From: a virus | Length of the DNA stretch: 42,235 nucleotides | IMG/VR virus record: IMGVR_UViG_3300031566_000119 | Coordinates: 1 to 42,235 of that record | Direction: 5' to 3' (one strand) | Part shown: piece after piece, positions 17,916 through 26,740 of the stretch | How positions within the stretch are numbered: the first letter of the stretch is position 1 | How the letters are laid out: each line of letters opens with the position of its first letter | Translations under genes and position numbers: made by a program | Notes under the pieces: model-generated | The model's database searches: none | What the model was told of the DNA's origin: nothing | What the model saw: only the letters and a program-made list of their open reading frames with translations

Positions 17916-18992
17916 ATGGCAACAACTAAAGTAGATTTTAGTGCTTTCAGGTTTGGAGCGGAAGAGGTAAAAGCCTTTAATGAGATAATTATTAAAAAGG
18001 TTTTGGAATCGCCTGAACTGAACTTGATTCACACTTTTGAAACAAATATCCGAAACGACCAAGAAATTGGCTTTATTGAAGGCTCGTTAGGATTAATTGG
18101 CAAGGCGGCTCAAGGCTGCGGAACTCGAACCCCTGACGAAAAATCGTTAGCAACTTCGGTTAAGACATGGTCTCCAAAACGCTGGGAGGTTTACCTTCAA
18201 ATGTGCTGGACAGACTTAGAAAGTAATTTCGGTCGCTACCTTCGCAATTTAGGCGTTGACGTTTCTGACTTAACAAACACCGAGTATGCAAAATTCTTAG
18301 AGCCTTTTATCATAAAAGGTATCAAAAACATGCTATTCCGTTTGGTTTGGATTGGCGACACTACCGCTGCAACAACCGCTGATAGTCCTGCTGGCGTCTT
18401 CACGGCTGGAACTAACACTGCTTACTTCAATTTGATTGATGGAATTTTCAAGCAACTTGGCGTAATTATCGCAGCAACACCAGCCCGTAAAACTACTATC
18501 GCAGCCAATGGAGAGGCAACTTTTGCGCTTCAAGATTCAGCATTCACAAACGCTTTGGCTTGGAGTACTTTCCTTTCACTAATTGATGACGCACCAACCG
18601 AACTAAAAGAACTGGACAACACAGTGGTTATTATGACTGATTCTTGCCGTCGTAGGATTAAGCGTCATTTGCAATCCGAATCGATTGACTTTACCCTTGA
18701 GCAATCAATCAACGGTATGCAGTTACTGAAAGCCGATGGGTACGAAATTATAGGCGTGCCAATGTGGGATAAACTTATTCGTACTTACCAATCGAACGGC
18801 ACGAAGTACAACAGCCCTCACAGAATGCTATTCACAACCAAAGATAACTTGCCCGTTGGGTTTGAGGGAAATGAGGCATTTGGAGCATTCAAACTTTGGC
18901 AAGACGACGTTACCGAGTACACTTACATCAAAACTAAAGATGCTCTTGATGCAAAGGTACTTGAGGACAATTTGATTCAGTACGCAATCTAA
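17916..18992 (+). CDS. Major capsid protein (HK97 fold)
   Basis: 358 residues, directly after the protease-scaffold gene and preceded by an unusually strong ribosome binding site. It lacks membrane or catalytic motifs and has the mixed alpha/beta composition and C-terminal strand (GFEGNEAFGAFKLWQDDV) of HK97-type capsids from Bacteroidota phages. Position and expression signals make the assignment firm even without a diagnostic motif. Confidence 0.85.
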   Translation: MATTKVDFSAFRFGAEEVKAFNEIIIKKVLESPELNLIHTFETNIRNDQEIGFIEGSLGLIGKAAQGCGTRTPDEKSLATSVKTWSPKRWEVYLQMCWTDLESNFGRYLRNLGVDVSDLTNTEYAKFLEPFIIKGIKNMLFRLVWIGDTTAATTADSPAGVFTAGTNTAYFNLIDGIFKQLGVIIAATPARKTTIAANGEATFALQDSAFTNALAWSTFLSLIDDAPTELKELDNTVVIMTDSCRRRIKRHLQSESIDFTLEQSINGMQLLKADGYEIIGVPMWDKLIRTYQSNGTKYNSPHRMLFTTKDNLPVGFEGNEAFGAFKLWQDDVTEYTYIKTKDALDAKVLEDNLIQYAI

Positions 18993-19007
18993 AACAAAAA
19001 ATCCGAT

Positions 19008-19607
19008 ATGACAACATGCGGAAAAATAGCGAGCGGTATCGTGCATAATTGCCCCGATACCCTCGTATCGGGCTTGCAAGACGAAGCGATTTTAATCAAT
19101 GCCGCCGATATTGATTATGATAACTGCGTTTTTGATGGCACGAATAAAATGATTCTTACGGACATCGTTCTGAAAACTGCAAGCCCAGTCCTAACAGGGT
19201 TTAAGATTGAGGGCTACAACTTTTCAAACGAACACGACACCGCTTTAGTAAAGCGTAGATTCATCGACGGCTGGGAGCATAACTTTCTTTTCCGTATCTT
19301 TGACAACACTCCAGAAATTAAAGAGTGGGTTAAGAATGCCGTTGGTAGTAGGTTTATTGTAATTACAAAAAATAAGTACAATAACCGAAATGCAATATTA
19401 CCCGGAACAACTGTTTTTGAGGTGCTAGGTTTTTGGAACGGTTTGGAAATACTTGAAGCAACCCGTAATGCAAGCGATGAGGAAACTCAAGGCGGTTGGG
19501 TATTAAAGGCAGGGTGCGACGAATCGAATAAAGAACCCTATCCACCTTATGCATTCTTTAAAACAAGTTTAGCAGTTAGTCAAGCAGCTTTTGACGCATT
19601 TGCGTAA
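19008..19607 (+). CDS. Virion structural protein, probable tail tube
   Basis: 199 residues beginning MTTCGKIASGIVHNCPDTLV. This start belongs to a protein type found after the capsid gene in Bacteroidota phages, with GLQDEAILINAADID next. It is beta-rich, of about the size of major tail tube proteins. I favour tail tube, but a head decoration or connector protein is possible. Confidence 0.5.
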   Translation: MTTCGKIASGIVHNCPDTLVSGLQDEAILINAADIDYDNCVFDGTNKMILTDIVLKTASPVLTGFKIEGYNFSNEHDTALVKRRFIDGWEHNFLFRIFDNTPEIKEWVKNAVGSRFIVITKNKYNNRNAILPGTTVFEVLGFWNGLEILEATRNASDEETQGGWVLKAGCDESNKEPYPPYAFFKTSLAVSQAAFDAFA

Positions 19608-19612
19608 ACGGT

Positions 19613-20083
19613 ATGATCGAACAGCTTAAAGAGTTAATTAAGCAGGTATGCAAAGGGGAAGCCACGGTAGAACAAGAGAAGTTTATCGTGGCTTCTTACC
19701 AAAAGATATACGGTAAACCATTCTCGAATTGCAAATGTCAACTTTGCGACGCAATATTTCAAATGCTAAAAACCATTGAAACTATGAATAGTCAAACTTT
19801 CAAACTTAAAAAAGGGATTGCCCTTACACGATTTGGACAACCCGAAATATACACGTCGGAAACATTGACCGATGAAGCGGCTATTGCGCATTTAAAAGAA
19901 CGCCCTCAAGATGTGCGTTTATTTGATGTGATTCCAGATAGTTACTATAAGCAGCCACGCAAACTTGCGGATATGCTGCCTAAAGAAGAAGTAAAAGAGG
20001 TTGCTATTGTTTCAGAACAACCCATAACGCAAGAAATTCCAGCACCAGTAAGTTACGTAAAGCATAAAAGGCGTAGGAAATGA
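19613..20083 (+). CDS. Hypothetical head-block protein
   Basis: 156 residues. The N-terminal half is helical with a C-x-C-x-x-C cluster (NCKCQLC near 39-45). The C-terminal half carries KLKKGIALTRFGQPEIYTSE, a short beta domain recurring in Bacteroidota phage proteins near the portal, and a basic tail. It overlaps the portal by 4 bp. Function unknown. Confidence 0.6.
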   Translation: MIEQLKELIKQVCKGEATVEQEKFIVASYQKIYGKPFSNCKCQLCDAIFQMLKTIETMNSQTFKLKKGIALTRFGQPEIYTSETLTDEAAIAHLKERPQDVRLFDVIPDSYYKQPRKLADMLPKEEVKEVAIVSEQPITQEIPAPVSYVKHKRRRK

Positions 20084-21237
20084 GAGTAGCAAAGTTAAAA
20101 ACAACTAATCGCAAAACCGACGGGCGGCTTCAAACGTATGGTGTCATGACCTATGGGGATAATAACGATTATCCAGAAAAGGTTAAGGAGGTTTTCAATG
20201 CGTCGCCAACTGGCAAAGGGTGTTTAAACACATCAATACGGTTTGTTTTTGGCGGTGGTTTTAGCGATGTTGCTTTAGCAAACTACATTATTAACCGCAA
20301 AGGGCAAACTGGCAACGCGCTGCTTAAAAAGTGCGTTGAGGACAAACAGGAACATGACGGCTTTGCGTTGCATGTTAATTATAACGGGCTTTATGAAATT
20401 GCCGAAGTTCAGCATATCCCTTTTGAACATTGTCGAATTGGTATCGACGAAGAAGGCATCCCCAACGGATTAATAGCAGTACACCCCGACTGGACGGCTC
20501 GCAATAAGGTAAGGCGTAAAGCACTGCGCAAGGAGGACATTAAGTATTACCCAGTTTTCAATCCTATTAAAGAGGTTATCGATGCTCAACTTAAAGGCAA
20601 GCCAATAACTGAATTTACTGGCCAAGTATTCTACTTTTCGAATGAAGGTGAATTGGTATATCCTCTTTGCCCTTTTGATTCGACTGTAACCGACATGGCA
20701 ACAGAAGAAAGTATATCGACCGTTTTGCATCGTAATGCAAAGCATAACTTTCTACCAGCCGGAATGATCGTTAAGAAAAAGAAAACCGAAACGACCAACG
20801 CAGAAAACCAAGATTCAAACAGCCCCGACGACGACGGACTTGCTAATGAGATAACCGAATGGCAAGGCGACGAAAGAGCCGCTAAAATGATACTCGTAGA
20901 AACGGAGTTCGACGAAGAAGTCCCAACCTTTGTGCCGTTTACTATTCAGAACTTTGACCGTATGTTCGATTCAACGTCGAAGTATGTACAAGATACGATT
21001 GGTCGAATGTTTATGCAGCCACCTATACTTAGGGGCGTTGATGTTGGAGCAGGTTTTGGTGCTGACTTACTAAAAAACGCTTACGACTTTTATAACTCAA
21101 TCGTTGAGGGCGACCGCAAAACCGTAGAAAGCGAAATGAAAAAGGTATTAACTTTGCTACCTGTAAAGTTTGCAAATTACGATATTATGCCGTTAACGTA
21201 TTTAAGCCAAGCCACAAATGAAAAACTGGATAAATAA
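20080..21237 (+). CDS. Portal protein
   Basis: 385 residues. N-terminal wing (VMTYGDNNDYPEKVKEVF), a stem/clip region with LRKEDIKYYPVFNP, and a C-terminal crown region (MFDSTSKYVQDTIGRMFMQPPIL, GADLLKNAYDFYNSIVEGDR) typical of Bacteroidota phage portals. It forms the dodecameric channel for DNA entry and exit. Its place downstream of the capsid gene rather than next to the terminase is unusual. Confidence 0.8.
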   Translation: MRVAKLKTTNRKTDGRLQTYGVMTYGDNNDYPEKVKEVFNASPTGKGCLNTSIRFVFGGGFSDVALANYIINRKGQTGNALLKKCVEDKQEHDGFALHVNYNGLYEIAEVQHIPFEHCRIGIDEEGIPNGLIAVHPDWTARNKVRRKALRKEDIKYYPVFNPIKEVIDAQLKGKPITEFTGQVFYFSNEGELVYPLCPFDSTVTDMATEESISTVLHRNAKHNFLPAGMIVKKKKTETTNAENQDSNSPDDDGLANEITEWQGDERAAKMILVETEFDEEVPTFVPFTIQNFDRMFDSTSKYVQDTIGRMFMQPPILRGVDVGAGFGADLLKNAYDFYNSIVEGDRKTVESEMKKVLTLLPVKFANYDIMPLTYLSQATNEKLDK

Positions 21238-21739
21238 ACAGTACATAAGCAAGTTTAGGTACATGGCAGCTTCGGTCAATAACGAGAATCTACTCGACCA
21301 ATGTATAACCGAAGCGATGCTATTCGACTTACAGCCGTTTCTTGGGGCTGCGTTCTTTCAGGAACTAATCACGGCATACGATGCCGACACGCTAACAGCC
21401 GACCAATCTAAACTACTTGAGGGAGGTAACTATACTTACAACACCTATACCTACGGATTCCAAGGAATTAAAACAGCCCTTTGCTACTTTGCATTTTCTC
21501 GTTACGTTTCAAGGGATGGCATTCATCACACCGCTACTGGAATGGTTACAAAGGACGGGGCATTTTCCGAGCCTGTAAGCGATAAAACTAGGCAGCGTTT
21601 GGCATCACAGGACGCAGCACTTGCCGAGGGGTTGAAGTTGGAAATTATCGACTACCTAAATCGAAACTGTTTACTTTACACCCTTTGGGGTGGTACTCGC
21701 AAGATACGTAAACCACAAATGAGGAGCATTGGAGAATGA
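21218..21739 (+). CDS. Putative head-tail connector
   Basis: 173 residues, overlapping the portal gene by 20 bp. All-helical, with FDLQPFLGAAFFQELITAY, GGNYTYNTYTYGFQGIKTALCYFAFSRY (central helices) and a C-terminal helix. This matches the type of adaptor protein that follows the portal in Bacteroidota siphophages. Assignment rests on pattern and position. Confidence 0.55.
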   Translation: MKNWINKQYISKFRYMAASVNNENLLDQCITEAMLFDLQPFLGAAFFQELITAYDADTLTADQSKLLEGGNYTYNTYTYGFQGIKTALCYFAFSRYVSRDGIHHTATGMVTKDGAFSEPVSDKTRQRLASQDAALAEGLKLEIIDYLNRNCLLYTLWGGTRKIRKPQMRSIGE

Positions 21740-22065
21740 GCGAAATATACGCAGGGCTAAAGGGAGCGATTACGTTCACGACAGCAACAGAATGGGAGCA
21801 ATTAGTAGCGCACATAGTCGAAAAGACTGGCCGAAGGGTTCTCGGGATGTACTCTTACCCAGCCAGAACAGGTTACAACACACTGACAAAAGATGGCAAT
21901 GTTTATACGGGGAAAATGCTCCCAGAGGTCACTAAGCTGGCAGCAACCGAAATTCTTGAAATAGAAATTAAAGCCTTTGTTGACGAGAATAACGAATCAA
22001 CAGGTGTTGCAGAAATTGCTAGGATAAAAGATAATACCCTTAAATCAGTTCAACGTGTATCGTAA
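21736..22065 (+). CDS. Hypothetical protein
   Basis: 109 residues, overlapping the connector gene at ATGA and the fibre gene at TAATG. Mixed alpha/beta, no recognised family. Likely a virion or neck component from context. Confidence 0.6.
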   Translation: MSEIYAGLKGAITFTTATEWEQLVAHIVEKTGRRVLGMYSYPARTGYNTLTKDGNVYTGKMLPEVTKLAATEILEIEIKAFVDENNESTGVAEIARIKDNTLKSVQRVS

Positions 22066-23084
22066 TGAGTGTAACCGTTTATTTTCCTGCCGCTCTCGAA
22101 GTAACCGCTGAATTTAGCAATAGCAGTATTGCCGTTGAAGTGGAATTTGCAGCACCTCTTGAGGTTGCTGTAACTATTGGAATTGGCTCGACAGGTACAC
22201 TTGACCATTCAAAGTTGACCGAGGAGAGCCGAGCAATGGGAGGGCAGCACCCAATAGGGGCTATTACAGGTCTTGCGGAACTACTGCCAACACCAGACCA
22301 ACTAAAGGCTATGGATCTTGCGTCTTTGCCATCGATTGACAACCCATTTGCAACAGTTAATGATATACCGGAAATACCTGCAATCCCAACCAAAACAAGC
22401 CAACTCGAAAACGACAGTAACTTTATTACCGCTGACGATATTCCTGCTATTCCCACAAAAACAAGCGAATTAGAAAACGACAGTGGGTTTATAACTTCGG
22501 CTGCAATACCTACTAATGCAAGCCAAATAACCGTTGACACTCCATTTACCCCAGCCAACACTCCTGTAGTTGCTGGCATTAGCGCACAGGTAGCATTTGA
22601 GAAGGTGCAGGGGCAAATAAATGATATAAAAGATAATTACCTTTTAAAGTACACAGTACCATCGAACGTGGCATCTATTACGCTATCAGTCGATAAGAAT
22701 AATGCTAATTTTAATTTTGTCGAAGGGGATAAGATTGAAATAATATACAAACTAATAAACTCAGAAGATACAATAGAGCGTTTTCGAATTAACGAAAATA
22801 CATCTTTAATATATGTTAGAGAGACAGTGGTCAACAGTTCAGCGTGGATAATCAGCGGAACTGCTGGGGTAGAGCAGTTTGGATTTATTGACCTGTTATT
22901 GCTCGGAAATGAGGCTTTAGGCTCTTTAATCAACAATACAGAAACAGCTGCAACTTCAAGGGCGATAACCAAATATGGACTTAAAACTGTAGGGTTAGGC
23001 GCAGGAATTAGCTCATTCACTTTCTATGTCACCTCGGGCACTATTAATCAGAATAGCGTAATTATTATAAAAAAAATAAAGTAA
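22065..23084 (+). CDS. Tail fibre/appendage protein with repeats
   Basis: 339 residues. The centre holds tandem copies of a repeat of the form IPTKTSELENDSGFIT (around 105-150), a motif common in trimeric phage fibres. A Val/Ala-rich N-terminus precedes it and a beta-rich C-terminal tip with hydrophobic VTSGTINQNSVIIIKKIK follows. Probably a receptor-binding fibre or attached appendage. Confidence 0.75.
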   Translation: MSVTVYFPAALEVTAEFSNSSIAVEVEFAAPLEVAVTIGIGSTGTLDHSKLTEESRAMGGQHPIGAITGLAELLPTPDQLKAMDLASLPSIDNPFATVNDIPEIPAIPTKTSQLENDSNFITADDIPAIPTKTSELENDSGFITSAAIPTNASQITVDTPFTPANTPVVAGISAQVAFEKVQGQINDIKDNYLLKYTVPSNVASITLSVDKNNANFNFVEGDKIEIIYKLINSEDTIERFRINENTSLIYVRETVVNSSAWIISGTAGVEQFGFIDLLLLGNEALGSLINNTETAATSRAITKYGLKTVGLGAGISSFTFYVTSGTINQNSVIIIKKIK

Positions 23085-23431
23085 TGGCAATAAGATGGGT
23101 TTGTGTACAGGATGCAGATGGCGATCCGTGCGTGCGAGAGGTGACGACAAGCGAAATTGAGAATATGCAGCCTGAGCCTATTGTATGGCATAAAGATCGT
23201 CCTATGAGGGTGCAGGTTCCCATGCAGTTAGTTCGCGAAAACGACGAGAAAATTAAGTACGGGGCAGTCGATAACCCATATTTGTCGGGGCTATTAACTT
23301 ATATGCTTGCAACCGACACCATTGAGCGCAAAATTGAGAATGAGACGCTATATGCTTACTTCGATACCATTTTCCCTGAACACGAAGCGATATTGAATAC
23401 CATTAATTTAACCGTTGAAACCAAATCTTAA
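23084..23431 (+). CDS. Hypothetical protein after the fibre
   Basis: 115 residues, overlapping the fibre stop by one base. No membrane segment, no recognised domain. The place after the fibre suggests an appendage partner or chaperone, but nothing in the sequence proves it. Confidence 0.55.
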   Translation: MAIRWVCVQDADGDPCVREVTTSEIENMQPEPIVWHKDRPMRVQVPMQLVRENDEKIKYGAVDNPYLSGLLTYMLATDTIERKIENETLYAYFDTIFPEHEAILNTINLTVETKS

Positions 23432-23440
23432 ACTACGACC

Positions 23441-23839
23441 ATGCCTTTGAAAGCCCCGTCAACATTTAGTTCAATATCCCGAACCGTATCGGCTTCGTTA
23501 ATTACTGCATTGATAATTGGATTAGCAGGGGTAGGATATGCATTTATTGACGGCAAAGCAAGCATAGAGGATTTGCAAACCCATTGCGAGGAAAATAAGC
23601 GTGTAGAAAATGCGATGTACTGGCAGATTGGCGAACAACGGAGCGCAAACAATGAGAAGTGGGTTAAGCAAGAAAAGGTAAACGATAATGTAGATGATAA
23701 GCTGGACAAAATTATATCAATTCTTAACGAAATTTCAGGCGACAATAAGGCTATAAAAGTCGAAATTAAGTACCTTAGCGAAAGGAAAAGGGGGCTTTCC
23801 CTTATTACTGAAAGGACATTCGATGAAAAATTTAACTAA
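23441..23839 (+). CDS. Single-pass membrane protein with coiled coil, lysis block
   Basis: 132 residues. One transmembrane helix near 14-35 (SLITALIIGLAGVGYAFI), then a charged coiled coil (residues 45-115). This shape is common among accessory lysis proteins or holin partners. It lies 9 bp after the previous gene at the start of the lysis block. Confidence 0.6.
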   Translation: MPLKAPSTFSSISRTVSASLITALIIGLAGVGYAFIDGKASIEDLQTHCEENKRVENAMYWQIGEQRSANNEKWVKQEKVNDNVDDKLDKIISILNEISGDNKAIKVEIKYLSERKRGLSLITERTFDEKFN

Positions 23840-23981
23840 ATTAGTGGAACGGTTACAACTCGAAGAGTTATCTTTGACAAGTAAGCGGTTCAAGAAATTT
23901 GAAAAGGAGTTATTTAATGGAAAGCGCAAACGAGTTAATAGTAAAAAAAGCAAGGCAGTATCTAGGACAAAAGGAAATTAA
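23823..23981 (+). CDS. Small basic protein between membrane protein and endolysin
   Basis: 52 residues, ATG 23823 to TAA 23979-23981, overlapping the previous gene's end by 17 bp and the endolysin start by 65 bp. The first 30 residues form an amphipathic helix (MKNLTKLVERLQLEELSLTS) and the tail is very Lys/Arg-rich. It is open and well placed but could be chance; no family known. Confidence 0.4.
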   Translation: MKNLTKLVERLQLEELSLTSKRFKKFEKELFNGKRKRVNSKKSKAVSRTKGN

Positions 23982-24441
23982 GGGTAATACTGGCTGGATC
24001 GATAAGTTTTTCCAAGATAAAATGACAGCCGTTGGCTGGGGTGAAGGTCAGGCATGGTGTTCATACTTTGCTGAATTGGTTTGGCGCGAGGTTTATGGTT
24101 CCTTAAATTCAATTATCGAAGGGGATTTACGGACTTTATTCAGTGCTGGGGCGACCAAAACATTTAACAACTTTGAAAGTTCAAGTAAGTATAAAAAGTA
24201 CGTTTCTCGAAAGCCTATAATAGGGGCTTTAGCAATTTATCGCTATGGAACAGGATGGCAGGGGCATGTTGGTATTGTTACTGCTATTCGTGGCACCCAG
24301 ATAAAACTAATTGAAGGCAATACAAACGCAATTGGCGGGCGTGAAGGCGAAGAAGTTGCTGAGAAAACGCGAATAATTGACTGGCATATTATTGATAAAA
24401 GACTAAACCTAATGGGGTTTATACACCCTCCTGAATATTAA
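23917..24441 (+). CDS. Endolysin, CHAP/NlpC-P60-like (TIGR02594 type)
   Basis: 174 residues from ATG 23917, preceded by AAAAGGAG at a good distance (the TTG at 23899 is rejected). Catalytic Cys48 sits in GEGQAWCSYFAELVW, His117 in GWQGHVGIV, and EGN at 133-135 may give the third residue. This fits cysteine peptidases/amidases that cleave peptidoglycan. Neighbours are membrane proteins and a spanin. Confidence 0.85.
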   Translation: MESANELIVKKARQYLGQKEIKGNTGWIDKFFQDKMTAVGWGEGQAWCSYFAELVWREVYGSLNSIIEGDLRTLFSAGATKTFNNFESSSKYKKYVSRKPIIGALAIYRYGTGWQGHVGIVTAIRGTQIKLIEGNTNAIGGREGEEVAEKTRIIDWHIIDKRLNLMGFIHPPEY

Positions 24442-24457
24442 CTTTAAAGCTTAAATT

Positions 24458-24787
24458 ATGATAAACTGGATTCTAAACCTAATTGGCATATTTGCCTATT
24501 TTCTTAATCGGTTTAATAACCGTAAGAATAAAACGAAGTTAAACTTTAACTTCTGGCTTAATGACAACTGGCCGGAACTATTCCAAACGCTGCTAATTAA
24601 CGTCGGGTTAATGCTGCTATTAAGCATGAAAGGGGCGGGGGCTGTTGTGGATAAGTTTTTAGAAACCGGACTACCTTGGAATATTACCATTGATCCGACA
24701 TTAGGCAAAGCAATTATAGCATTTGCGCTCGGTCTTGGCTTAACATCTTTGATCTATTCGGTATTCAAAGCAAAGGTAAAGCAATGA
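24458..24787 (+). CDS. Holin candidate
   Basis: 109 residues with about three hydrophobic helices (3-17, 48-63, 83-103) and a short basic C-terminus (KAKVKQ). Size, topology and position between endolysin and spanin fit a holin, which releases the endolysin by making holes in the inner membrane. It overlaps the spanin start by 4 bp. Confidence 0.65.
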   Translation: MINWILNLIGIFAYFLNRFNNRKNKTKLNFNFWLNDNWPELFQTLLINVGLMLLLSMKGAGAVVDKFLETGLPWNITIDPTLGKAIIAFALGLGLTSLIYSVFKAKVKQ

Positions 24788-25299
24788 AAAAACTAGCCAT
24801 TTTAAGCCTGGTTATTGCCGTTATCATTTTCGGTGGGCAATCCTGTACGAAAAGGTATTGCGCTGCAAAATACCCCCCGCAATCAATCGTTAACACGGTA
24901 ATAAAAGAGGTTGAGAAAACAATCATTCGAGATACTACGATAACTGTTCACGTAAAAGGCGACACGGTTAAAGTTACGGAAATTGTTTATGTTGATCGCG
25001 AGGGTAAAATAAACATGAAGCCGGTTAACAAAGAAACGGAACGGGTAAATGTAACGGCCTCAATTAAGGATGGAAAATTGCAGATTGATATTGTTAATAA
25101 ACCTCTTAAAATTGAAGTAACACTTAAAAAGGCGTTAGTCGATCGGAATTACTGGAAGGAAAAGGCCGAAAGCAAGCAGGAAGCAATTAAGGTAAACGAG
25201 AAAACATGGTTCGACAAGTTTGCTAGGAAATGGTTTTGGATTACGGCCCCGCTACTTTTAATTATTATAGCCTTATATTTGCGAAAGTTATTTAGTTGA
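24784..25299 (+). CDS. One-piece spanin (u-spanin) candidate
   Basis: 171 residues. A lipoprotein-like signal with Cys21 (IIFGGQSC) at the N-terminus, a periplasmic region that is mostly beta with a short coil, and a C-terminal transmembrane helix (WFWITAPLLLIIIALYL, about 150-166). An outer-membrane lipid anchor plus an inner-membrane C-terminal anchor in one chain is the u-spanin design (phage T1 gp11), which fuses the two membranes at lysis. It is the last gene before the terminator. Confidence 0.7.
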   Translation: MKKLAILSLVIAVIIFGGQSCTKRYCAAKYPPQSIVNTVIKEVEKTIIRDTTITVHVKGDTVKVTEIVYVDREGKINMKPVNKETERVNVTASIKDGKLQIDIVNKPLKIEVTLKKALVDRNYWKEKAESKQEAIKVNEKTWFDKFARKWFWITAPLLLIIIALYLRKLFS

Positions 25300-25309
25300 C
25301 ATATATTTG
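25278..25309 (+). promoter_or_regulatory. Consensus promoter at the end of the lysis block
   Basis: TTTG 25278-25281, a 20-bp spacer, TATATTTG 25302-25309. A perfect match to the Bacteroidota consensus, yet a terminator lies only about 35 bp downstream and no normal gene lies between. The -33 box is inside the spanin's last codons. Confidence 0.5.
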
Positions 25310-25343
25310 CTTTATTCATGGTTTTCTTGTTGATTTTTTTTAA

Positions 25344-25374
25344 GCCCCGTTGCTGAAAAGTAGCGGGGTTTTTT
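25344..25374 (+). terminator. Rho-independent terminator after the late operon
   Basis: The stem GCCCCGTTGCT / AGTAGCGGGG with a GAAA-like loop is followed by six Ts. It ends the late (lysis) transcript and separates it from the accessory region. Confidence 0.85.
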
Positions 25375-25498
25375 ATTGCTATTTATTGAAAAACGTAAAA
25401 AAATGACGTCTTTTGGCCCAAAAAAAACCTTAGAACGATTATAAATAACTATCATACTATATATCAACGAAATAAAATTGTTCTATTTAACATAATAA

Positions 25499-25530
25499 TT
25501 TGCATAACGTATATATTATATATATCTTTA
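25499..25530 (+). promoter_or_regulatory. Candidate early promoter of the accessory region
   Basis: TTTG 25499-25502, a 20-bp spacer, TATCTTTA 25523-25530 (last base A instead of G), in a very AT-rich 180-bp gap. ATG 25556 lies 26 bases downstream. It would drive the small early genes and perhaps the cassette array. Confidence 0.6.
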
Positions 25531-25555
25531 CATTAACAAACAAAAACAAAACGCC

Positions 25556-25834
25556 ATGAACCTTCAAGACTTAACCGAAAATAGAGAAAGAATCATGAAA
25601 AACATAAAAAAACAATCTTCTGAAAAAGAAGCAATTGTAGGGGTGATGAATAAAATGGTTGCATGGTTAAATAGTAGGGAGGACATTCAAGAGATGAAAC
25701 CAACAATGGGAAATGTAGATAAATTCACATCTATGTGTATTGCTTCTTGGATAAAAAATGATTATAAGCCAATTATTACAGAAGAATGGCTTGAGCATAG
25801 GGAGCAAGTAAAATGGGAAACAATATCATTATAA
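25556..25834 (+). CDS. Hypothetical early protein
   Basis: 92 residues, first gene after the late terminator and early promoter. Helical, no membrane segment, no recognised domain. First-gene position suggests early host takeover or regulation, but that is inference only. Confidence 0.6.
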   Translation: MNLQDLTENRERIMKNIKKQSSEKEAIVGVMNKMVAWLNSREDIQEMKPTMGNVDKFTSMCIASWIKNDYKPIITEEWLEHREQVKWETISL

Positions 25835-25842
25835 ACCAAACT

Positions 25843-25888
25843 TGAAAACACTAAAATCAATACGAACATGAAAACACTAAAATCAATA
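25843..25888 (+). repeat. 20-bp direct repeat at the start of the 25868 gene
   Basis: TGAAAACACTAAAATCAATA occurs at 25843-25862 and again at 25869-25888, the second copy covering the start codon. A tandem slip or an operator pair are both possible. Confidence 0.7.
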
Positions 25889-26065
25889 ACAGGGCGAGAA
25901 TTTAAAATAGCCTCAAATAAGAGAAATCGAACATTCACTATCATGGTTGATAGCGTAAGATACAGAACCTGCCAGATGTCTAAAGATGAATTTAATAGTT
26001 GCCTAAATAATACAGGTAACGACTGGTCTAATTTTCTAAAATCTAATGAATATTATAAAGTATAA
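25868..26065 (+). CDS. Small conserved hypothetical protein
   Basis: 65 residues with YRTCQMSKDEF, CLNNTGNDW and a terminal EYYKV. I know similar short proteins from Bacteroidota phages, function unknown. Starts inside the second copy of a 20-bp repeat. Confidence 0.65.
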   Translation: MKTLKSITGREFKIASNKRNRTFTIMVDSVRYRTCQMSKDEFNSCLNNTGNDWSNFLKSNEYYKV

Positions 26066-26069
26066 CCCA

Positions 26070-26312
26070 ATGGCAAAAAAACACGAGTTCACAGAAACCA
26101 AGCTGATTAAACTTAGCAGTGTTCAAAAGAAGTACCTTGAAACTATTCCTAATTCTTGCGGGTATATCCGAAGCTTAATTGATGCCGAAATGCTAAAGAT
26201 TTGGCAAGAGAAGCAAGAGCTTGCATGGGTCGATAATGACTGCTTGATTCAAGAATCCTGCTCTTCGTTTAAAACAGTAATTTGTAATAAGAATTGTAAA
26301 CTTTATCTATAA
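26070..26312 (+). CDS. Hypothetical small protein
   Basis: 80 residues from ATG 26070 (an upstream ATG 26046 adds eight residues but overlaps the previous gene). Charged helical N-terminus, Cys-rich C-terminus (five Cys in the last 30 residues). No recognised family. Confidence 0.55.
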   Translation: MAKKHEFTETKLIKLSSVQKKYLETIPNSCGYIRSLIDAEMLKIWQEKQELAWVDNDCLIQESCSSFKTVICNKNCKLYL

Positions 26313-26317
26313 AAACC

Positions 26318-26560
26318 ATGCTACTAACCGAACAACAGATTGAAGCAGCCAGAAACGAAATGGCAGCGCAGCTAAAAAAGCGAAACAACTACGTTTTAAA
26401 GCGTACCGAGTTCGAGCTAAAAGAACAGGAAATACTAATCGTAATAACTTACTACTACAATGCCGATGAAAACTATCAATGCGCGAAATATGAGAGCGTG
26501 GATGGCAGCGGAAGGGATGTTGTAGTTGATAATATCGGAAGGTTGAATTTGTATGAATAA
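26318..26560 (+). CDS. Hypothetical small protein, last gene before the cassette array
   Basis: 80 residues, acidic, with a predicted helix (EQQIEAARNEMAAQLKKR) and a beta hairpin. Its TAA stop is inside AATAACGG, the first possible left box of the cassette array. Confidence 0.6.
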   Translation: MLLTEQQIEAARNEMAAQLKKRNNYVLKRTEFELKEQEILIVITYYYNADENYQCAKYESVDGSGRDVVVDNIGRLNLYE

Positions 26561-26740
26561 CGGCTGGAAATATATACTGATTTTTAACCGATTTAAAAGC
26601 ACAAAGCTATGATAACAGAATTATTTGAAAAATACGGAAACCAAAAACCAATGGACTTCGGCGATACGGCGGATTTTTTCCTAGAAGGATACAATTACGT
26701 ATTGAAGCTTTTTAGTGAATTAAATACAACCCGTGTTAGC
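26556..26740 (+). repeat. Possible attC-like site S0 (weak)
   Basis: Left box AATAACGG 26556-26563, right box GTTAGC 26735-26740 preceded by CCGT. The boxes fit the array but I cannot find good internal stem arms, so this is the least certain site. ATG 26609 lies between the boxes. Confidence 0.4.
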
